DNA of 64,000 nucleotides from Spirosoma oryzicola (GCF_021233055.1 NZ_CP089539.1:248001-312000), one strand, 5' to 3'. Counted from the stretch's first letter, positions 34,292 to 43,386 are shown. Notes: generated by a model from the letters alone, not told the origin. Translations and numbers: made by a program.

Positions 34292-34708
34292 ATGTTTAAC
34301 GTATTATCTGACATCAATTGGCTAAGCGTCCTGGTAGCCTTCATTGCTTATTTCTTGCTTGGCCCTCTGTGGTATCTATTTCTTTTCCCGAAACAATACC
34401 GGATTTCTTTGGGTAAAGCGCCTGATGCTCAGCTGAGTCAAGATCCTATTTACATTGTGGGCCCAGCGGCATGTACACTCGCTATTACCCTTACCAGCAC
34501 TGTACTGCTCTATGCGCTGAATAGTACAACGTACAATGACGCGGTATCATTTACCGTACTTGTTGGAGTCGGCTACCTGGTTGCCAATACAATCAACATT
34601 GCCATCAACCCAAACATACCCCGACCGTTCCTGTACGGAGTTATTACGGGCAGTTATCACCTCATTGGTACGTTGCTTGTCAGCGTAATCTTAATTGCCA
34701 TGAAATAA
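34292..34708 (+). CDS. DUF1761-family membrane protein
   Basis: From the ATG at 34292 the product has about 138 residues with four hydrophobic helices. It begins MFNVLSDINWLSVLVAFIAY and contains LGPLWYLFLFPKQY and LVGVGYLVANTINIAINP, the DUF1761 hallmarks. Starts at 34238 or 34193 would add up to 33 residues, the latter overlapping the WYL regulator gene by 28 bp. The function is unknown. It is probably co-transcribed with the regulator. Confidence 0.85.
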   Translation: MFNVLSDINWLSVLVAFIAYFLLGPLWYLFLFPKQYRISLGKAPDAQLSQDPIYIVGPAACTLAITLTSTVLLYALNSTTYNDAVSFTVLVGVGYLVANTINIAINPNIPRPFLYGVITGSYHLIGTLLVSVILIAMK

Positions 34709-34717
34709 AACGCTACC

Positions 34718-34752
34718 GGTCAACTGAGTGCACGATGCAAGCTCAGTTGACC
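34718..34752 (+). terminator. Terminator after the DUF1761 gene
   Basis: GGTCAACTGAG at 34718-34728 pairs perfectly with CTCAGTTGACC at 34742-34752. It starts 10 bp after the stop codon. No strong T run follows, as is usual for Bacteroidota hairpins. Confidence 0.65.
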
Positions 34753-34837
34753 AAAGTGTATTCCAGAAGACGTTTTAGTTAAAAACTATGCAACCGAATA
34801 TTGCCCGAAATCGGTTGACGAACTTACCTACCTTGAG

Positions 34838-35437
34838 ATGAGCCAGACAATGAAAATCGAAGCAAAAGAAATTAGCACGTTTTGCCCGACCAACCGGCAG
34901 CAGTGGCGAGACTGGTTGCAGGAACATCATGCTACCGAACAATCCGTCTGGCTTATTTATCACAAAAAGAAATCCGCAATTTCAGGTATCTCTTACAGCG
35001 ACGCCGTTGATGAAGCTCTTTGTTTTGGGTGGATCGATAGCCGGGCCAAGCCAATCGACGAACACACATACATGCAGTTTTTTGGCCGCAGAAAGCCGAA
35101 AAGCGTGTGGTCGAAAATTAACAAAGAAAAGATTCAGCAACTGACGGACAGTGGACGGATGACCCAGGCGGGTTTGAATGCCATTGACGTTGCTAAACAG
35201 AATGGGTCCTGGACAATCCTGGACGAAGTCGAGGCTCTGGCAATTCCCTCGGACTTGGAAGAGGCTTTTCAACAGACCCCCGATGCAGGAAGCTATTTTC
35301 TCGGTTTAAGCAGGTCAGACAAACGAGCTATTCTACAATGGCTTGTCTTGGCTAAACAGTCCCAAACCCGACAAAAGCGTATTGTTGAGCTTATCGAACT
35401 GGCCGCCCAGAGACAGAAACCTCCATTCATCAGATAA
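34838..35437 (+). CDS. YdeI/OmdA-family protein
   Basis: The 199-residue product has the helical YdeI/OmpD-associated domain with QQWRDWLQEHHATEQSVWLI, YSDAVDEALCFGWIDSRAK and FGRRKPKSVWSKINKEKI. The C-terminal part, with LGLSRSDKRAILQWLVLAKQ, is also conserved. The family has been linked to bacteriocin or antimicrobial-peptide resistance, but its mechanism is unknown. The gene stands alone between two hairpins. An ATG twelve bases further on (M5) is an alternative start. Confidence 0.88.
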   Translation: MSQTMKIEAKEISTFCPTNRQQWRDWLQEHHATEQSVWLIYHKKKSAISGISYSDAVDEALCFGWIDSRAKPIDEHTYMQFFGRRKPKSVWSKINKEKIQQLTDSGRMTQAGLNAIDVAKQNGSWTILDEVEALAIPSDLEEAFQQTPDAGSYFLGLSRSDKRAILQWLVLAKQSQTRQKRIVELIELAAQRQKPPFIR

Positions 35438-35475
35438 TGAAAAGTTATCAGTCCTGGCAGCTTTCTTTACATGCC

Positions 35476-35512
35476 CAATCGGGTCAACGGTAGTCAACCA
35501 TTAACCCGATTG
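35476..35512 (+). terminator. Terminator after the YdeI-like gene
   Basis: CAATCGGGT at 35476-35484 pairs with ACCCGATTG at 35504-35512, 39 bp after the stop codon. The loop of 19 bases is long and a T run is lacking, so this may be weak. Confidence 0.5.
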
Positions 35513-35536
35513 TATCCACACTTACTCAAGTTCTAG

Positions 35537-36178
35537 TTGTTGTTCGCCGGAGCAAAGCAGACCATTATATATCGCACGCGAGTAGTTATATTTATAATCT
35601 TGTATTATTATTGGAAAAATTTATCCTACAGCATTCGCGTGAAGAAAGCGATATCAATCGGTTTGTCCGGATTGTTACTATACCACACGTTGGCGTATGT
35701 GCTGGTGTGTATAGGCACATGGTGGCAGGCCGAACATGATCTTTCGCAGCGGCTGTCGGTTTACCGTTCTGTCGATAGCTTAGTGGAGTTTCAGATTCCG
35801 CTGAAAGACAAACCCGACGCTAGTGCCATTACGCGCACTACATCGGATGGATTCTCGTATCGAGGGCAGTATTATTCGGTAATCAGCATGAGCATCCACG
35901 GAGACACGCTGCACATTACCAGTCTTCAAACAGACAGTAATTCGTTTTGGCAGATTGATTTGCTTTCGTTCATGCAGGAGCACGTAACGGGGGAAACCGA
36001 CTCGCCCAGTAAAGCGAACACGCTACTGAAATTTTTACTGAAAGAGTACTCCCCGGCCCCCAGGCTTGCTTTTTACTTTTGTCCGCCCAACTGGCGCAAT
36101 GACATCCGGATCCCTGAAAAACCAGTTCTGTTGCGTCAGCTAGCGCTTCAGGTTTCGTCCCCCCCTCCAGAAGTCTAA
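35537..36178 (+). CDS. Hypothetical membrane-anchored protein
   Basis: An open frame of 213 residues. The start is uncertain: a GTG at 35639 gives about 179 residues beginning VKKAISIGLSGLLLYHTLAY, which looks like a single N-terminal membrane anchor. The remainder is a soluble domain with a histidine and proline-rich end (APRLAFYFCPPNWRNDIRIP). No family is recognised. It sits next to the AhpD-like cluster but is separated from it by 285 bp, and both transcript ends are unclear. Confidence 0.5.
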   Translation: MLFAGAKQTIIYRTRVVIFIILYYYWKNLSYSIRVKKAISIGLSGLLLYHTLAYVLVCIGTWWQAEHDLSQRLSVYRSVDSLVEFQIPLKDKPDASAITRTTSDGFSYRGQYYSVISMSIHGDTLHITSLQTDSNSFWQIDLLSFMQEHVTGETDSPSKANTLLKFLLKEYSPAPRLAFYFCPPNWRNDIRIPEKPVLLRQLALQVSSPPPEV

Positions 36179-36463
36179 GCGGAATGTTCGGTTCGTTTTG
36201 TGCGCTACGATTGCTTTCTGGCTTCTGAGCGTACCTGCATAACCAACTCGTGACCCACGGTTGCTTTGAACCGGTTCTAACATTCCTGTAAACCCCTAAA
36301 ACGTACGTTCGAGCAGAGCGATTCGTGGATCGTTCTGACTTGTTTCTATGCGCTAAAGTAGCGTGTAGAAGCGGTGTGTAATTCCATTAACTAACGACGA
36401 CACGTTGACCAGACCCGTTACTAGACGTAGCAGGCTGCACCGACATTCCCATACTTCCTTAGT

Positions 36464-37039
36464 ATGCCTCATATTCCTTTACCGGAACATTTGCCGGGTA
36501 TTACGGGCTTGCTCGAATACCGGCTCGATACGGCCATGCCGATTCGGGAACTAACCCAACTTCTTTTGCGGGGCGAATCGACCTTGACGCAGGGCGAACG
36601 CGAATTGATTGCCACAGTGGTATCCGCCCGTAACTGTACAAACTTTTGCAACGCAGCTCATACAAAAGCCGCCGACATCCTGCTGGGTGATAATACGATT
36701 GCGGCTGCGGTGAAAGCAGATATCGAAACTGCGCCTGTAAGTGAAAAGATGAAAGCACTGTTACAGATTGCCGCCCTGACGCAACAATCTGGCCGGGCCG
36801 TTACGCCGGAAGCCATTGCCCGTGCCCACGCTTCGGGTGCCACCGACCGCGAAATTCACGATACGGTACTGATTGCCGCTCTGTTTTGTCTTTACAACAA
36901 ATACGTCGATGGTATGGCAACCATAGCGCCCACTGACCCAGCTTATTATGACACGCTAGGCGACCGCATTGTACATCGGGGCTACAACCGTCCACCGGGA
37001 GGTCATCCAGCTCCTCAACGTAATCATAACAACTCCTAA
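36464..37039 (+). CDS. AhpD/carboxymuconolactone-decarboxylase-like protein, paralogue A
   Basis: The 191-residue product belongs to the peroxidase-related AhpD-fold family. The active-site region reads ARNCTNFCNAAH, giving Cys58, Cys62 and His66. The usual pattern is C-x-x-C-x-x-x-H, so the first cysteine is shifted one residue. GERELIATVVS and the C-terminal HDTVLIAALFCLYNKYVDGM are family hallmarks. AhpD proteins reduce or relay electrons to peroxide-reducing enzymes; CMD-like relatives can decarboxylate. It shares the MPH...PGI N-terminus with the paralogues at 41352 and 41922 and precedes the TonB receptor by about 95 bp. Confidence 0.88.
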   Translation: MPHIPLPEHLPGITGLLEYRLDTAMPIRELTQLLLRGESTLTQGERELIATVVSARNCTNFCNAAHTKAADILLGDNTIAAAVKADIETAPVSEKMKALLQIAALTQQSGRAVTPEAIARAHASGATDREIHDTVLIAALFCLYNKYVDGMATIAPTDPAYYDTLGDRIVHRGYNRPPGGHPAPQRNHNNS

Positions 37040-37135
37040 TCCACCCATCACAGCTCAACTTACTTGTCCTATCCGGCATACACAGCGTGTCTGGAGGCTA
37101 GCGAGTTGCGTTAATCTTACAAGGTATTTTAACTC

Positions 37136-39928
37136 ATGAATAACAAGAAGCACGCCTTGCTTTTCGCTTGGTTCTGGCTCGTTAGTGCCGTAACACTCGC
37201 TCAATCGGTAAACGTAACAGGCTCGGTCATAGATCCTACGACACGCGAACCACTGGTTGGGGCAACCATCATCGCCAAAGGGCAAGCAACCGGGACGGTT
37301 ACGGACAATCAGGGTAAATTCAGCATTTCGGTAAATCGGAAGGGGCCGCTTACACTACGCGTCTCGATGGTGGGTTATGACTCCCAAACGGTTTCAATCA
37401 CGGACAACGCCCAACCGTTGACGGTTCTGCTAAATCCGGCCACGAGTCAACTAAACGAAGTGGTGGTCGGTGCGTCCCGCGTGGAAGAACGCCTAGTCAG
37501 GGCTCCCGTGACGATTGAGAAAATGGATGCCCGCAGCATTCGCGAAACACCATCCGCTACGTTCTACGAAGGAATCAATAACCTCAAAGGCGTCGAAATG
37601 GTGACGAGCGGTCTGACCTATCGACAAATTAACACGAGGGGTTTTGCCAGCACAGGGAACAGTCGTTTTCTGCAACTCATCGATGGCGTAGACAACCAGC
37701 CCGCCGGGTTTGGGTTTTCGGTGGGCAACATGTTTGGGCTGAGCGACTTAGATGCCGAAAGCGTGGAGCTTGTCCCCGGTGCGGCTTCGGCCCTCTATGG
37801 TCCCGCAGCGTTCAACGGCGCGTTGCTAATGACGAGCAAAGATCCGTTTATTCATCAGGGTCTTAGTGTTCAGGCCAAAGTCGGTGTCAATCATTTAAAT
37901 GACCCTAACCGGAACGCCGGACCGACATTCCCCGCCGTTTACAACGACCACGCCATTCGGTACGCCAAAGCGTTCAATAACAAACTGGCTTTCAAACTAA
38001 ATGCGTCCTACATGTGGGGCCTTGACTGGTTTGCTACCGATTATACAGATGTAAACCAATCGACACCCTCCGAGCTACGGGGGTCTCAAAATCCAGCCCG
38101 GAACGCGCTCAATATTTACGGCGATGAAGTGGTTCGGACGCTGCCGGGCGCGGGGCAAGTGTCACGAACGGGGTATCTGGAAAAAGACCTGACCGATTAT
38201 AATGTGTATAGTCTGAAACTGAACGGAGCGCTCCATTACCGAATCACACCGAAACTGGAAGCCATCTACGCGTTCAATTTCGCCAAAGGAACCGCCAATT
38301 ATACGGGCTCTAACCGCTTCTCGGTCAACGGCTTCTCGCTCACCCAGCACCGGCTGGAACTACGTGGAAAACAGTTTTTCGTACGTTGGTACACCAATGC
38401 CGAGGACTCGCATGACTCGTACAATACGCGGTCGCTGGGGCAACAGATTAACCGGACGTGGGTACGCGACCTGAACGGCAACGTTGTAACACCCGATAAA
38501 GCCGATGATACGTGGTTCAGCCGGTATGCCGCAGCCTACGGTGGCACCGTTCCTAACGTAAGTGGAAATGACCAGACAGCCGCCCGGAGCTTCGCCGATC
38601 AGGGTAGACTACTGCCGGGTACGTCCGAGTTTGATGCGCAGAAAGAGCGCCTGACAGCAATTCAGGGGTTAGCTGGTGCGGGGATCTTAAGTCAGACCAG
38701 CATGTGGCACGCCGAGGGACAATACAATCTGACGTCGGCCTTCAAGAACGCAGCGGAGGTTTTGGTTGGCGGTAATTTTCGGCAGTATAGCTTATTCACC
38801 AACGGTACCCTTTTCGATGATAAAGGCGGGCGGATTCTGTACCACGAATACGGCGCGTTTGCGCAGGTCAGTAAAGCCTTCCTGGCCGACAAACTAAAAC
38901 TGACGGTATCGGGCCGGTATGATAAGAATCAGAACTTCGCTGGTTATTTTACGCCCCGTGCTTCGGCGGTATTTTCGGCCACCGACCGGCACCACTTCCG
39001 GGCGAGTTACCAGACGGGCTTCCGCAACCCCACCCCTTCCGATCAATTCATCAAACTCAATGTGGGACCGATCACGATTTTGGGCGGTGCGCCCAGCAAC
39101 AGCGCGGGTATGAACGTGTACGAAAATTCGTATACAGCGGCCAGCGTCAATCAGTTTGGGGCGGGCTTCGGAGCCGATGTGGGCCGGGTAGGACCGCAAC
39201 AGGCGTTGCTAAACAACAAAGACAAGTTGCAGAAGGCGAACGTACCGTACATTGCCCCCGAACGTGTCAACAGTTTCGAAGTTGGGTATCGCGCTCTGCT
39301 CAGCAACAACCTGTCGGTCGACGCCAACTATTACTACGGCATTTACACCAATTTCATTCTCAACACAGTCGTACTGCGTCCCGATAGTCCGGTACTCGGC
39401 CAGGATGGCAAGCCCAATGCTGCAGCCGCGCAGAATATTCTGAACGGCAACGTTCAGGCGTTCCAGCTTTACACCAATGCGCCAGACAAAGTATCGTCCC
39501 AGGGTGCAACGCTTGGTTTGACGTATCGAACACCGGGTGGCTACCAGATCGGTGCCAATGGTACATGGTCGGCGTTTAATATTCGGAATGCAGACCCCAA
39601 CAACGTGGCGGCTTTCAACACACCCCGCTTCAAAACCAACGTAACACTCGGCCACCGCAACATTGCGCCGAATCTGGGTTTCAACGTCGCATGGCACTGG
39701 CAGGAAAGCTTCGAATGGGTGAGTTCGTTCAACGCACTTATTCCCGGCACCGTTCCAGCTTACCACTTGCTTGACGCGCAGGTAAATTACCGAATGCCAA
39801 CGCTGAAAACCGTCGTGAAGCTCGGCGCTACCAACTTGACAAATCAATACGTGGTGCAAGCGTATGGCTCTCCAGCAGTCGGTGGACTTTATTACATATC
39901 ACTCGTTTTTGATCAGGGGTTACGCTAA
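37136..39928 (+). CDS. TonB-dependent outer-membrane receptor
   Basis: The 930-residue product has a signal peptide, a carboxypeptidase-regulatory-like domain (about 24-105, with GSVIDPTTREPLVGATIIAK) and a TonB plug beginning at LNEVVVGASRVEERLVRAPV. A full beta-barrel follows and ends in VFDQGLR. There is no STN domain and no SusD partner, so it is a classical TonB-dependent transporter and not a SusC. It is flanked by an AhpD-like gene and by the MFS gene, 5 bp after its stop, which supports one transcription unit for the uptake of a single small compound. Confidence 0.92.
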   Translation: MNNKKHALLFAWFWLVSAVTLAQSVNVTGSVIDPTTREPLVGATIIAKGQATGTVTDNQGKFSISVNRKGPLTLRVSMVGYDSQTVSITDNAQPLTVLLNPATSQLNEVVVGASRVEERLVRAPVTIEKMDARSIRETPSATFYEGINNLKGVEMVTSGLTYRQINTRGFASTGNSRFLQLIDGVDNQPAGFGFSVGNMFGLSDLDAESVELVPGAASALYGPAAFNGALLMTSKDPFIHQGLSVQAKVGVNHLNDPNRNAGPTFPAVYNDHAIRYAKAFNNKLAFKLNASYMWGLDWFATDYTDVNQSTPSELRGSQNPARNALNIYGDEVVRTLPGAGQVSRTGYLEKDLTDYNVYSLKLNGALHYRITPKLEAIYAFNFAKGTANYTGSNRFSVNGFSLTQHRLELRGKQFFVRWYTNAEDSHDSYNTRSLGQQINRTWVRDLNGNVVTPDKADDTWFSRYAAAYGGTVPNVSGNDQTAARSFADQGRLLPGTSEFDAQKERLTAIQGLAGAGILSQTSMWHAEGQYNLTSAFKNAAEVLVGGNFRQYSLFTNGTLFDDKGGRILYHEYGAFAQVSKAFLADKLKLTVSGRYDKNQNFAGYFTPRASAVFSATDRHHFRASYQTGFRNPTPSDQFIKLNVGPITILGGAPSNSAGMNVYENSYTAASVNQFGAGFGADVGRVGPQQALLNNKDKLQKANVPYIAPERVNSFEVGYRALLSNNLSVDANYYYGIYTNFILNTVVLRPDSPVLGQDGKPNAAAAQNILNGNVQAFQLYTNAPDKVSSQGATLGLTYRTPGGYQIGANGTWSAFNIRNADPNNVAAFNTPRFKTNVTLGHRNIAPNLGFNVAWHWQESFEWVSSFNALIPGTVPAYHLLDAQVNYRMPTLKTVVKLGATNLTNQYVVQAYGSPAVGGLYYISLVFDQGLR

Positions 39929-39933
39929 AAAAT

Positions 39934-41205
39934 ATGGAAGCAATCATTACAAAACCCGAAACAACCCAAGCGAACTGGCTCGCCTTTGGCTTATGCGCCC
40001 TATCGTATTTGTTGGGCGGAACAGCCTCTACGCTGATGGCAACTTTTCTGCCCATTGCCATACCCGAATTATTAGGTCAGTCAGTTTCAGAAGCGCAGCT
40101 GGGCGACATTGGGGCGTATATCAGCGCGGCTTTTTTGTACGGCTGGATGGCCGGAGGACTACTGTTCGGATTCGTCGGCGACCGGATAGGGCGGACTCGG
40201 GCAGTTGCGCTTGTTACGTTTCTTTACGGTGCAGCCATGCTGTTCACGGTTTTTGCCCCGAACTGGCCCCTGCTGTTGCTCTGCCGATTTCTGACGGGAG
40301 CGGGCGTCGGTGGGGTCTTACTACTCACTACCGTTTATTTGTCGGAAATCTGGCCCGAAAAAAGTCGGCCCGTGGCGCTTGGCATTCTAGCGGTTATGTT
40401 TCCAGTAGGTATTGTGGCTACGGGTGGCCTCAACGCGGGTCTGGTACCGTGGCGACAGGCTTTCTGGCTGGGATTGATTCCCGTACTGGTTTCTCTTCTG
40501 ATGCTTGTCCGCTTGCCCGAATCCGATAACTGGGCGCAACTACGCCTGCAATCGCAGACGGAAAAAGGCTGGACACCGACTGACCGAACCAATCTACTGA
40601 CGGGCGTACTGATTTTTGGCACAGTATTGATTGGGCTTTGGGGCACGTTTTCCTGGATACCGACCTGGGTTCAATCGCTATTGCCAGCCGGTCAGACTGG
40701 TGCCCGTGAGCGGGGTCTGACCATGATGTTGCTGGGTATGGGTGGTATCGTCGGGGGTATGCTATCCGGTGTGCTGATTGGTCGGCTTGGTTCACGAACG
40801 ACGCTCTTGCTCACTTTCGCCGGCTGTGCGGGCGGCTGTGCACTGTTGTTTTTAACCAACCGTCAGTTTTCCCCCATCATTTATGCCGAAACAGCCTTTT
40901 TGGCCTTATTTTTTGGCATTAGTCAGGGCGCTTTGTCGAGCATTATTCCAGCCTTGTTCCCTGTACGAATTCGGGCGACGGCGGCAGGAATCAGTTTCAA
41001 CATCGGTCGTTTTTTCACGGCAACGGCGGTGTTTTTTGTCGGAACAATGGTAGCGGCATTAGGCGGCTTCGGTAATGCACTGGTTATTTTCTCAATCGCT
41101 TTTCTATTTGCTGGGATCGCTGTATTCTTTCGGTATAACCCGTTGTTTAGTTTGACAGGATTGACAAGATTTTCTGAGCAGAATATTGACAATGAACCTG
41201 TTTAA
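39934..41205 (+). CDS. MFS transporter
   Basis: The 423-residue protein has about twelve transmembrane helices. The loop between helices 2 and 3 shows FGFVGDRIGRTRAVAL (the G-x-x-x-D-R-x-G-R-R/T motif), and the GPXGG-type central motif is present as GVGGVLLLTTVYLSEIWPEK. It resembles the sugar-phosphate/aromatic-acid:H+ symporter branch of the superfamily. The gene begins 5 bp after the receptor stop, so the pair should cooperate in uptake across both membranes. Its last codons overlap an inverted-repeat element (41151-41307). Confidence 0.9.
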   Translation: MEAIITKPETTQANWLAFGLCALSYLLGGTASTLMATFLPIAIPELLGQSVSEAQLGDIGAYISAAFLYGWMAGGLLFGFVGDRIGRTRAVALVTFLYGAAMLFTVFAPNWPLLLLCRFLTGAGVGGVLLLTTVYLSEIWPEKSRPVALGILAVMFPVGIVATGGLNAGLVPWRQAFWLGLIPVLVSLLMLVRLPESDNWAQLRLQSQTEKGWTPTDRTNLLTGVLIFGTVLIGLWGTFSWIPTWVQSLLPAGQTGARERGLTMMLLGMGGIVGGMLSGVLIGRLGSRTTLLLTFAGCAGGCALLFLTNRQFSPIIYAETAFLALFFGISQGALSSIIPALFPVRIRATAAGISFNIGRFFTATAVFFVGTMVAALGGFGNALVIFSIAFLFAGIAVFFRYNPLFSLTGLTRFSEQNIDNEPV

Positions 41206-41307
41206 CCTTTTGTTTTTCTAGGATTTTGTCATCTCGATTCGCACTAGGTTTTAAAAGGTTTAAAAAGCTTCGACATAAATCATGTCAATCCTGTGAATCC
41301 TGTCAAA
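41151..41307. repeat. Inverted-repeat element overlapping the MFS gene end
   Basis: TTTGACAGGATTGACAAGATTT at 41151-41172 is nearly the reverse complement of the right arm at 41277-41307, which contains 9-bp direct units TGTCAATCC, TGTGAATCC and TGTCAAA. The interior has further T-G-A-C and A-G-G-A-T-T variants. The left arm lies inside the final codons of the MFS gene (SLTGLTRF). Structures with GACAGGATT units are seen dispersed in Bacteroidota genomes, but I cannot confirm a family here. Confidence 0.5.
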
Positions 41308-41351
41308 GAAAAATAACTCAACCCTTTTTCATTATAAACGATAACTCACCA

Positions 41352-41906
41352 ATGCCTCATATTCAACTCAACAACGATGCGCCGGGTATTCGAAGCTTGG
41401 TTTTGTTCCGTCCCGACACGGGTAAGCCGCTCTACGAACTGGCCCAGGCGCTGCTTCGTGCCGGTTCGCCGGACAGCACGCTTTCCGACGCCGAACGCGA
41501 ACTAATTGCCGCTTATGTGTCGAACCTGAATCGTACCGATTTTTGCATGAACAGCCACGCAGCCGCTTCACGCTACCTCTTCGGCGAGCAGGCGACTGTT
41601 GTCGATCAAACGCTGCAAAATCCGGAAACGGCCCCTATTTCCGCCAAGTTACGCGCTCTGCTGACTATCGCCGAGCGCGTAACCGCCGACGCCCGAACCG
41701 TGTCGGATGAGGTGGTAGCGGCAGCCCGGGCGGAAGGCGCCACCGACGGTGACATTCACGATACGGTGCTGATTGCGGCTTCGTTTTCGATGTACAACCG
41801 CTACGTTGACGGACTGGCCACACTTACCCCCGAAGACCCGGCGGCCTACACCGCGATGGGCGAACGCATGGGTACGCTGGGTTATGCTTTACCCAAATCG
41901 AACTAA
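41352..41906 (+). CDS. AhpD/carboxymuconolactone-decarboxylase-like protein, paralogue B
   Basis: From the ATG at 41352 (MPHIQLNNDAPGIRSLVL) the product has 184 residues; an earlier in-frame start at 41226 lies in the repeat element and is unlikely. The active-site region reads NLNRTDFCMNSH, so only Cys65 and His69 remain and the first cysteine of C-x-x-C is lost. The rest, including DAERELIAAYVS and HDTVLIAASFSMYNRYVDGL, is typical of the family. A single cysteine would prevent a normal dithiol reduction cycle. The gene is followed after 15 bp by paralogue C. Confidence 0.85.
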   Translation: MPHIQLNNDAPGIRSLVLFRPDTGKPLYELAQALLRAGSPDSTLSDAERELIAAYVSNLNRTDFCMNSHAAASRYLFGEQATVVDQTLQNPETAPISAKLRALLTIAERVTADARTVSDEVVAAARAEGATDGDIHDTVLIAASFSMYNRYVDGLATLTPEDPAAYTAMGERMGTLGYALPKSN

Positions 41907-41921
41907 ACCATAACAGACACA

Positions 41922-42518
41922 ATGCCTCACATCAATTTCGAACCCGGTCTGCCGGGTATTCGCGGGCCAATGGCGTTTAGCCCCGAAACGGCCCGCCCCC
42001 TCAACGATCTCGTCAATGTATTACTTCGCACCAACGCAAGCCACCCCGACTCGACGCTCAGTGAGGGCGAACGAGAACTGATCGGTACGTATGTGTCGTC
42101 CCAAAACGATTGTTTCTTCTGTCAGACCATTCACGGAGCCGTCGCCAGTCATCACCTGGGCGATGACGATTGGTCGCTGGTAAAATCGGTGAAACAGGAC
42201 TTTACCCAAGCTGCTTTATCTGATAAACTGAAAGCCTTATTGGTTATCGCTGGTAGTGTCCAGCAGGGCGGTAAACACGTAACTGCCGAACAGATTGAAA
42301 ACGCCCGCGCCTGTGGAGCCACGGATCGCGACATCCATGATACAGTGTTAATTGCCGCAGCGTTCTGTATGTTCAATCGCTATGTCGATGGGTTGAATAC
42401 GTGGGCACCCGATAACCCAGACTTATATCGCTACCGGGCGCAGAAGGTAGCCGAATACGGATACACGCACGAAGACCACTACATACCCCCTCCTGATTGG
42501 CAAACACTTGTTCAGTAG
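41922..42518 (+). CDS. AhpD/carboxymuconolactone-decarboxylase-like protein, paralogue C
   Basis: The 198-residue product keeps the full motif, SQNDCFFCQTIH, with Cys64, Cys67 and His71, and so is the only one of the three paralogues with a canonical C-x-x-C. It shares MPHI, PGIRGPMAFSPETARPL and HDTVLIAAAFCMFNRYVDGL with the others. A two-cysteine AhpD can be re-reduced and support a peroxidase. It follows paralogue B by 15 bp and ends at a terminator (42529-42574), so it should be the last gene of the unit starting at or before the TonB receptor. Confidence 0.9.
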   Translation: MPHINFEPGLPGIRGPMAFSPETARPLNDLVNVLLRTNASHPDSTLSEGERELIGTYVSSQNDCFFCQTIHGAVASHHLGDDDWSLVKSVKQDFTQAALSDKLKALLVIAGSVQQGGKHVTAEQIENARACGATDRDIHDTVLIAAAFCMFNRYVDGLNTWAPDNPDLYRYRAQKVAEYGYTHEDHYIPPPDWQTLVQ

Positions 42519-42528
42519 TTCTTTAGTC

Positions 42529-42574
42529 AATGGGAAACAGTTGGTACCTCATCAAGAGTCAATTGTTTCCCATT
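42529..42574 (+). terminator. Terminator after AhpD paralogue C
   Basis: AATGGGAAACAGTTG at 42529-42543 pairs with CAATTGTTTCCCATT at 42560-42574 with one G-U wobble. It begins 11 bp after the stop codon and is followed by an AT-rich stretch. It ends the putative receptor/transporter/AhpD operon. Confidence 0.75.
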
Positions 42575-42889
42575 ATTTAAGTGATTACATCAACGAAACG
42601 CGTTGATCTTATTGACCTAATTCTTTCTTAGGTAAGCGAACTGCCCATTAGGATAAAAGTTGCGCGTTGCTTTATCCCCTAAACTTGCCCTAAACATTAA
42701 TGTATCTAGCTTTACCTCAAACTATTATCGCAAATTGAGTATACATACCGGACACCCATCGAAGTTCAGCCGAGTCGGTATTCTGGTCCTCCGCTTAGTA
42801 TACCGCTTGTGGGTTCGCTCCAGCGTACCGGCCTTGACGAACCTGTTACAGATAAACCCGCTAACTAATAAACCATAAACGCTGGCCCT
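42575..42889. other. Intergenic region before the GNAT gene
   Basis: About 315 bp without a recognised gene between the terminator and the acetyltransferase. No strong hairpin or coding remnant was seen. Confidence 0.45.
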
Positions 42890-43312
42890 ATGCCTCTTCA
42901 GATCGTCGAACGCGACATCACCCCCCGAGAACTCGAACGCATGAATGCCGGCTTCATCGAGCACGGGCTTGAGCATGGCGTCGAGCCCTTTACCCAAACG
43001 CGATACGGCTATGCGCTCGTTGATGAGGAACGCTTCGTAGGCTGCATCAGTGGCCTGACCAACAGCGACACCTGGTTTTACATCACTGATTTGTGGCTGG
43101 AAAAACCCTATCGAGGCCGAGGCACTGGAGGGACGCTAATGAACCTGCTTGAGCACAAGCTTCGGCAGCTAGGCATCCAATACGTTTATACCTGGACAGC
43201 GGGTTACGAAGCACCACCGTTTTATCTGAAGCAAGGCTACGAAATTTTTTGTGAGCAGGAGAACTTCTACCCAACTGGTCATAGCCGCGTGGGCTTTAGA
43301 AAAAGCTTGTAA
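42890..43312 (+). CDS. GNAT-family N-acetyltransferase
   Basis: The 140-residue protein has the GNAT fold with acetyl-CoA-binding motif A: ITDLWLEKPYRGRGTGGTLM, with the R/Q-x-x-G-x-G/A pattern seen as R-G-R-G-T-G. It ends with FYLKQGYEIFCEQENFYP, a common C-terminal beta bulge. The substrate cannot be told; short, single-domain members often acetylate small metabolites or protein N-termini. It is not in an obvious operon. A hairpin at 43311-43366 follows. Confidence 0.9.
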   Translation: MPLQIVERDITPRELERMNAGFIEHGLEHGVEPFTQTRYGYALVDEERFVGCISGLTNSDTWFYITDLWLEKPYRGRGTGGTLMNLLEHKLRQLGIQYVYTWTAGYEAPPFYLKQGYEIFCEQENFYPTGHSRVGFRKSL

Positions 43313-43366
43313 GCCTCGGCTGGTAAACGGAGGACTGTGTAGGCCTCAATTTGACAACCGAGGCTT
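43311..43366 (+). terminator. Hairpin after the GNAT gene
   Basis: AAGCCTCGG at 43311-43319 pairs perfectly with CCGAGGCTT at 43358-43366. The long loop (38 bases) and the overlap with the stop codon region make it an imperfect terminator candidate. Confidence 0.5.
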
Positions 43367-43386
43367 CACCTTATATTGTAAGGCTT

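Noticed and set aside
39209..39859. Long minus-strand open frame inside the TonB receptor gene (216 codons)
   Set aside because: It is the antisense shadow of the receptor barrel; long antisense frames are common in these codon-biased genes.
36464..42518. The three AhpD-like genes as carboxymuconolactone decarboxylases of the beta-ketoadipate pathway
   Set aside because: No partner genes for protocatechuate breakdown (such as cycloisomerase or enol-lactonase) are nearby, and the cysteine/histidine region is AhpD-like.
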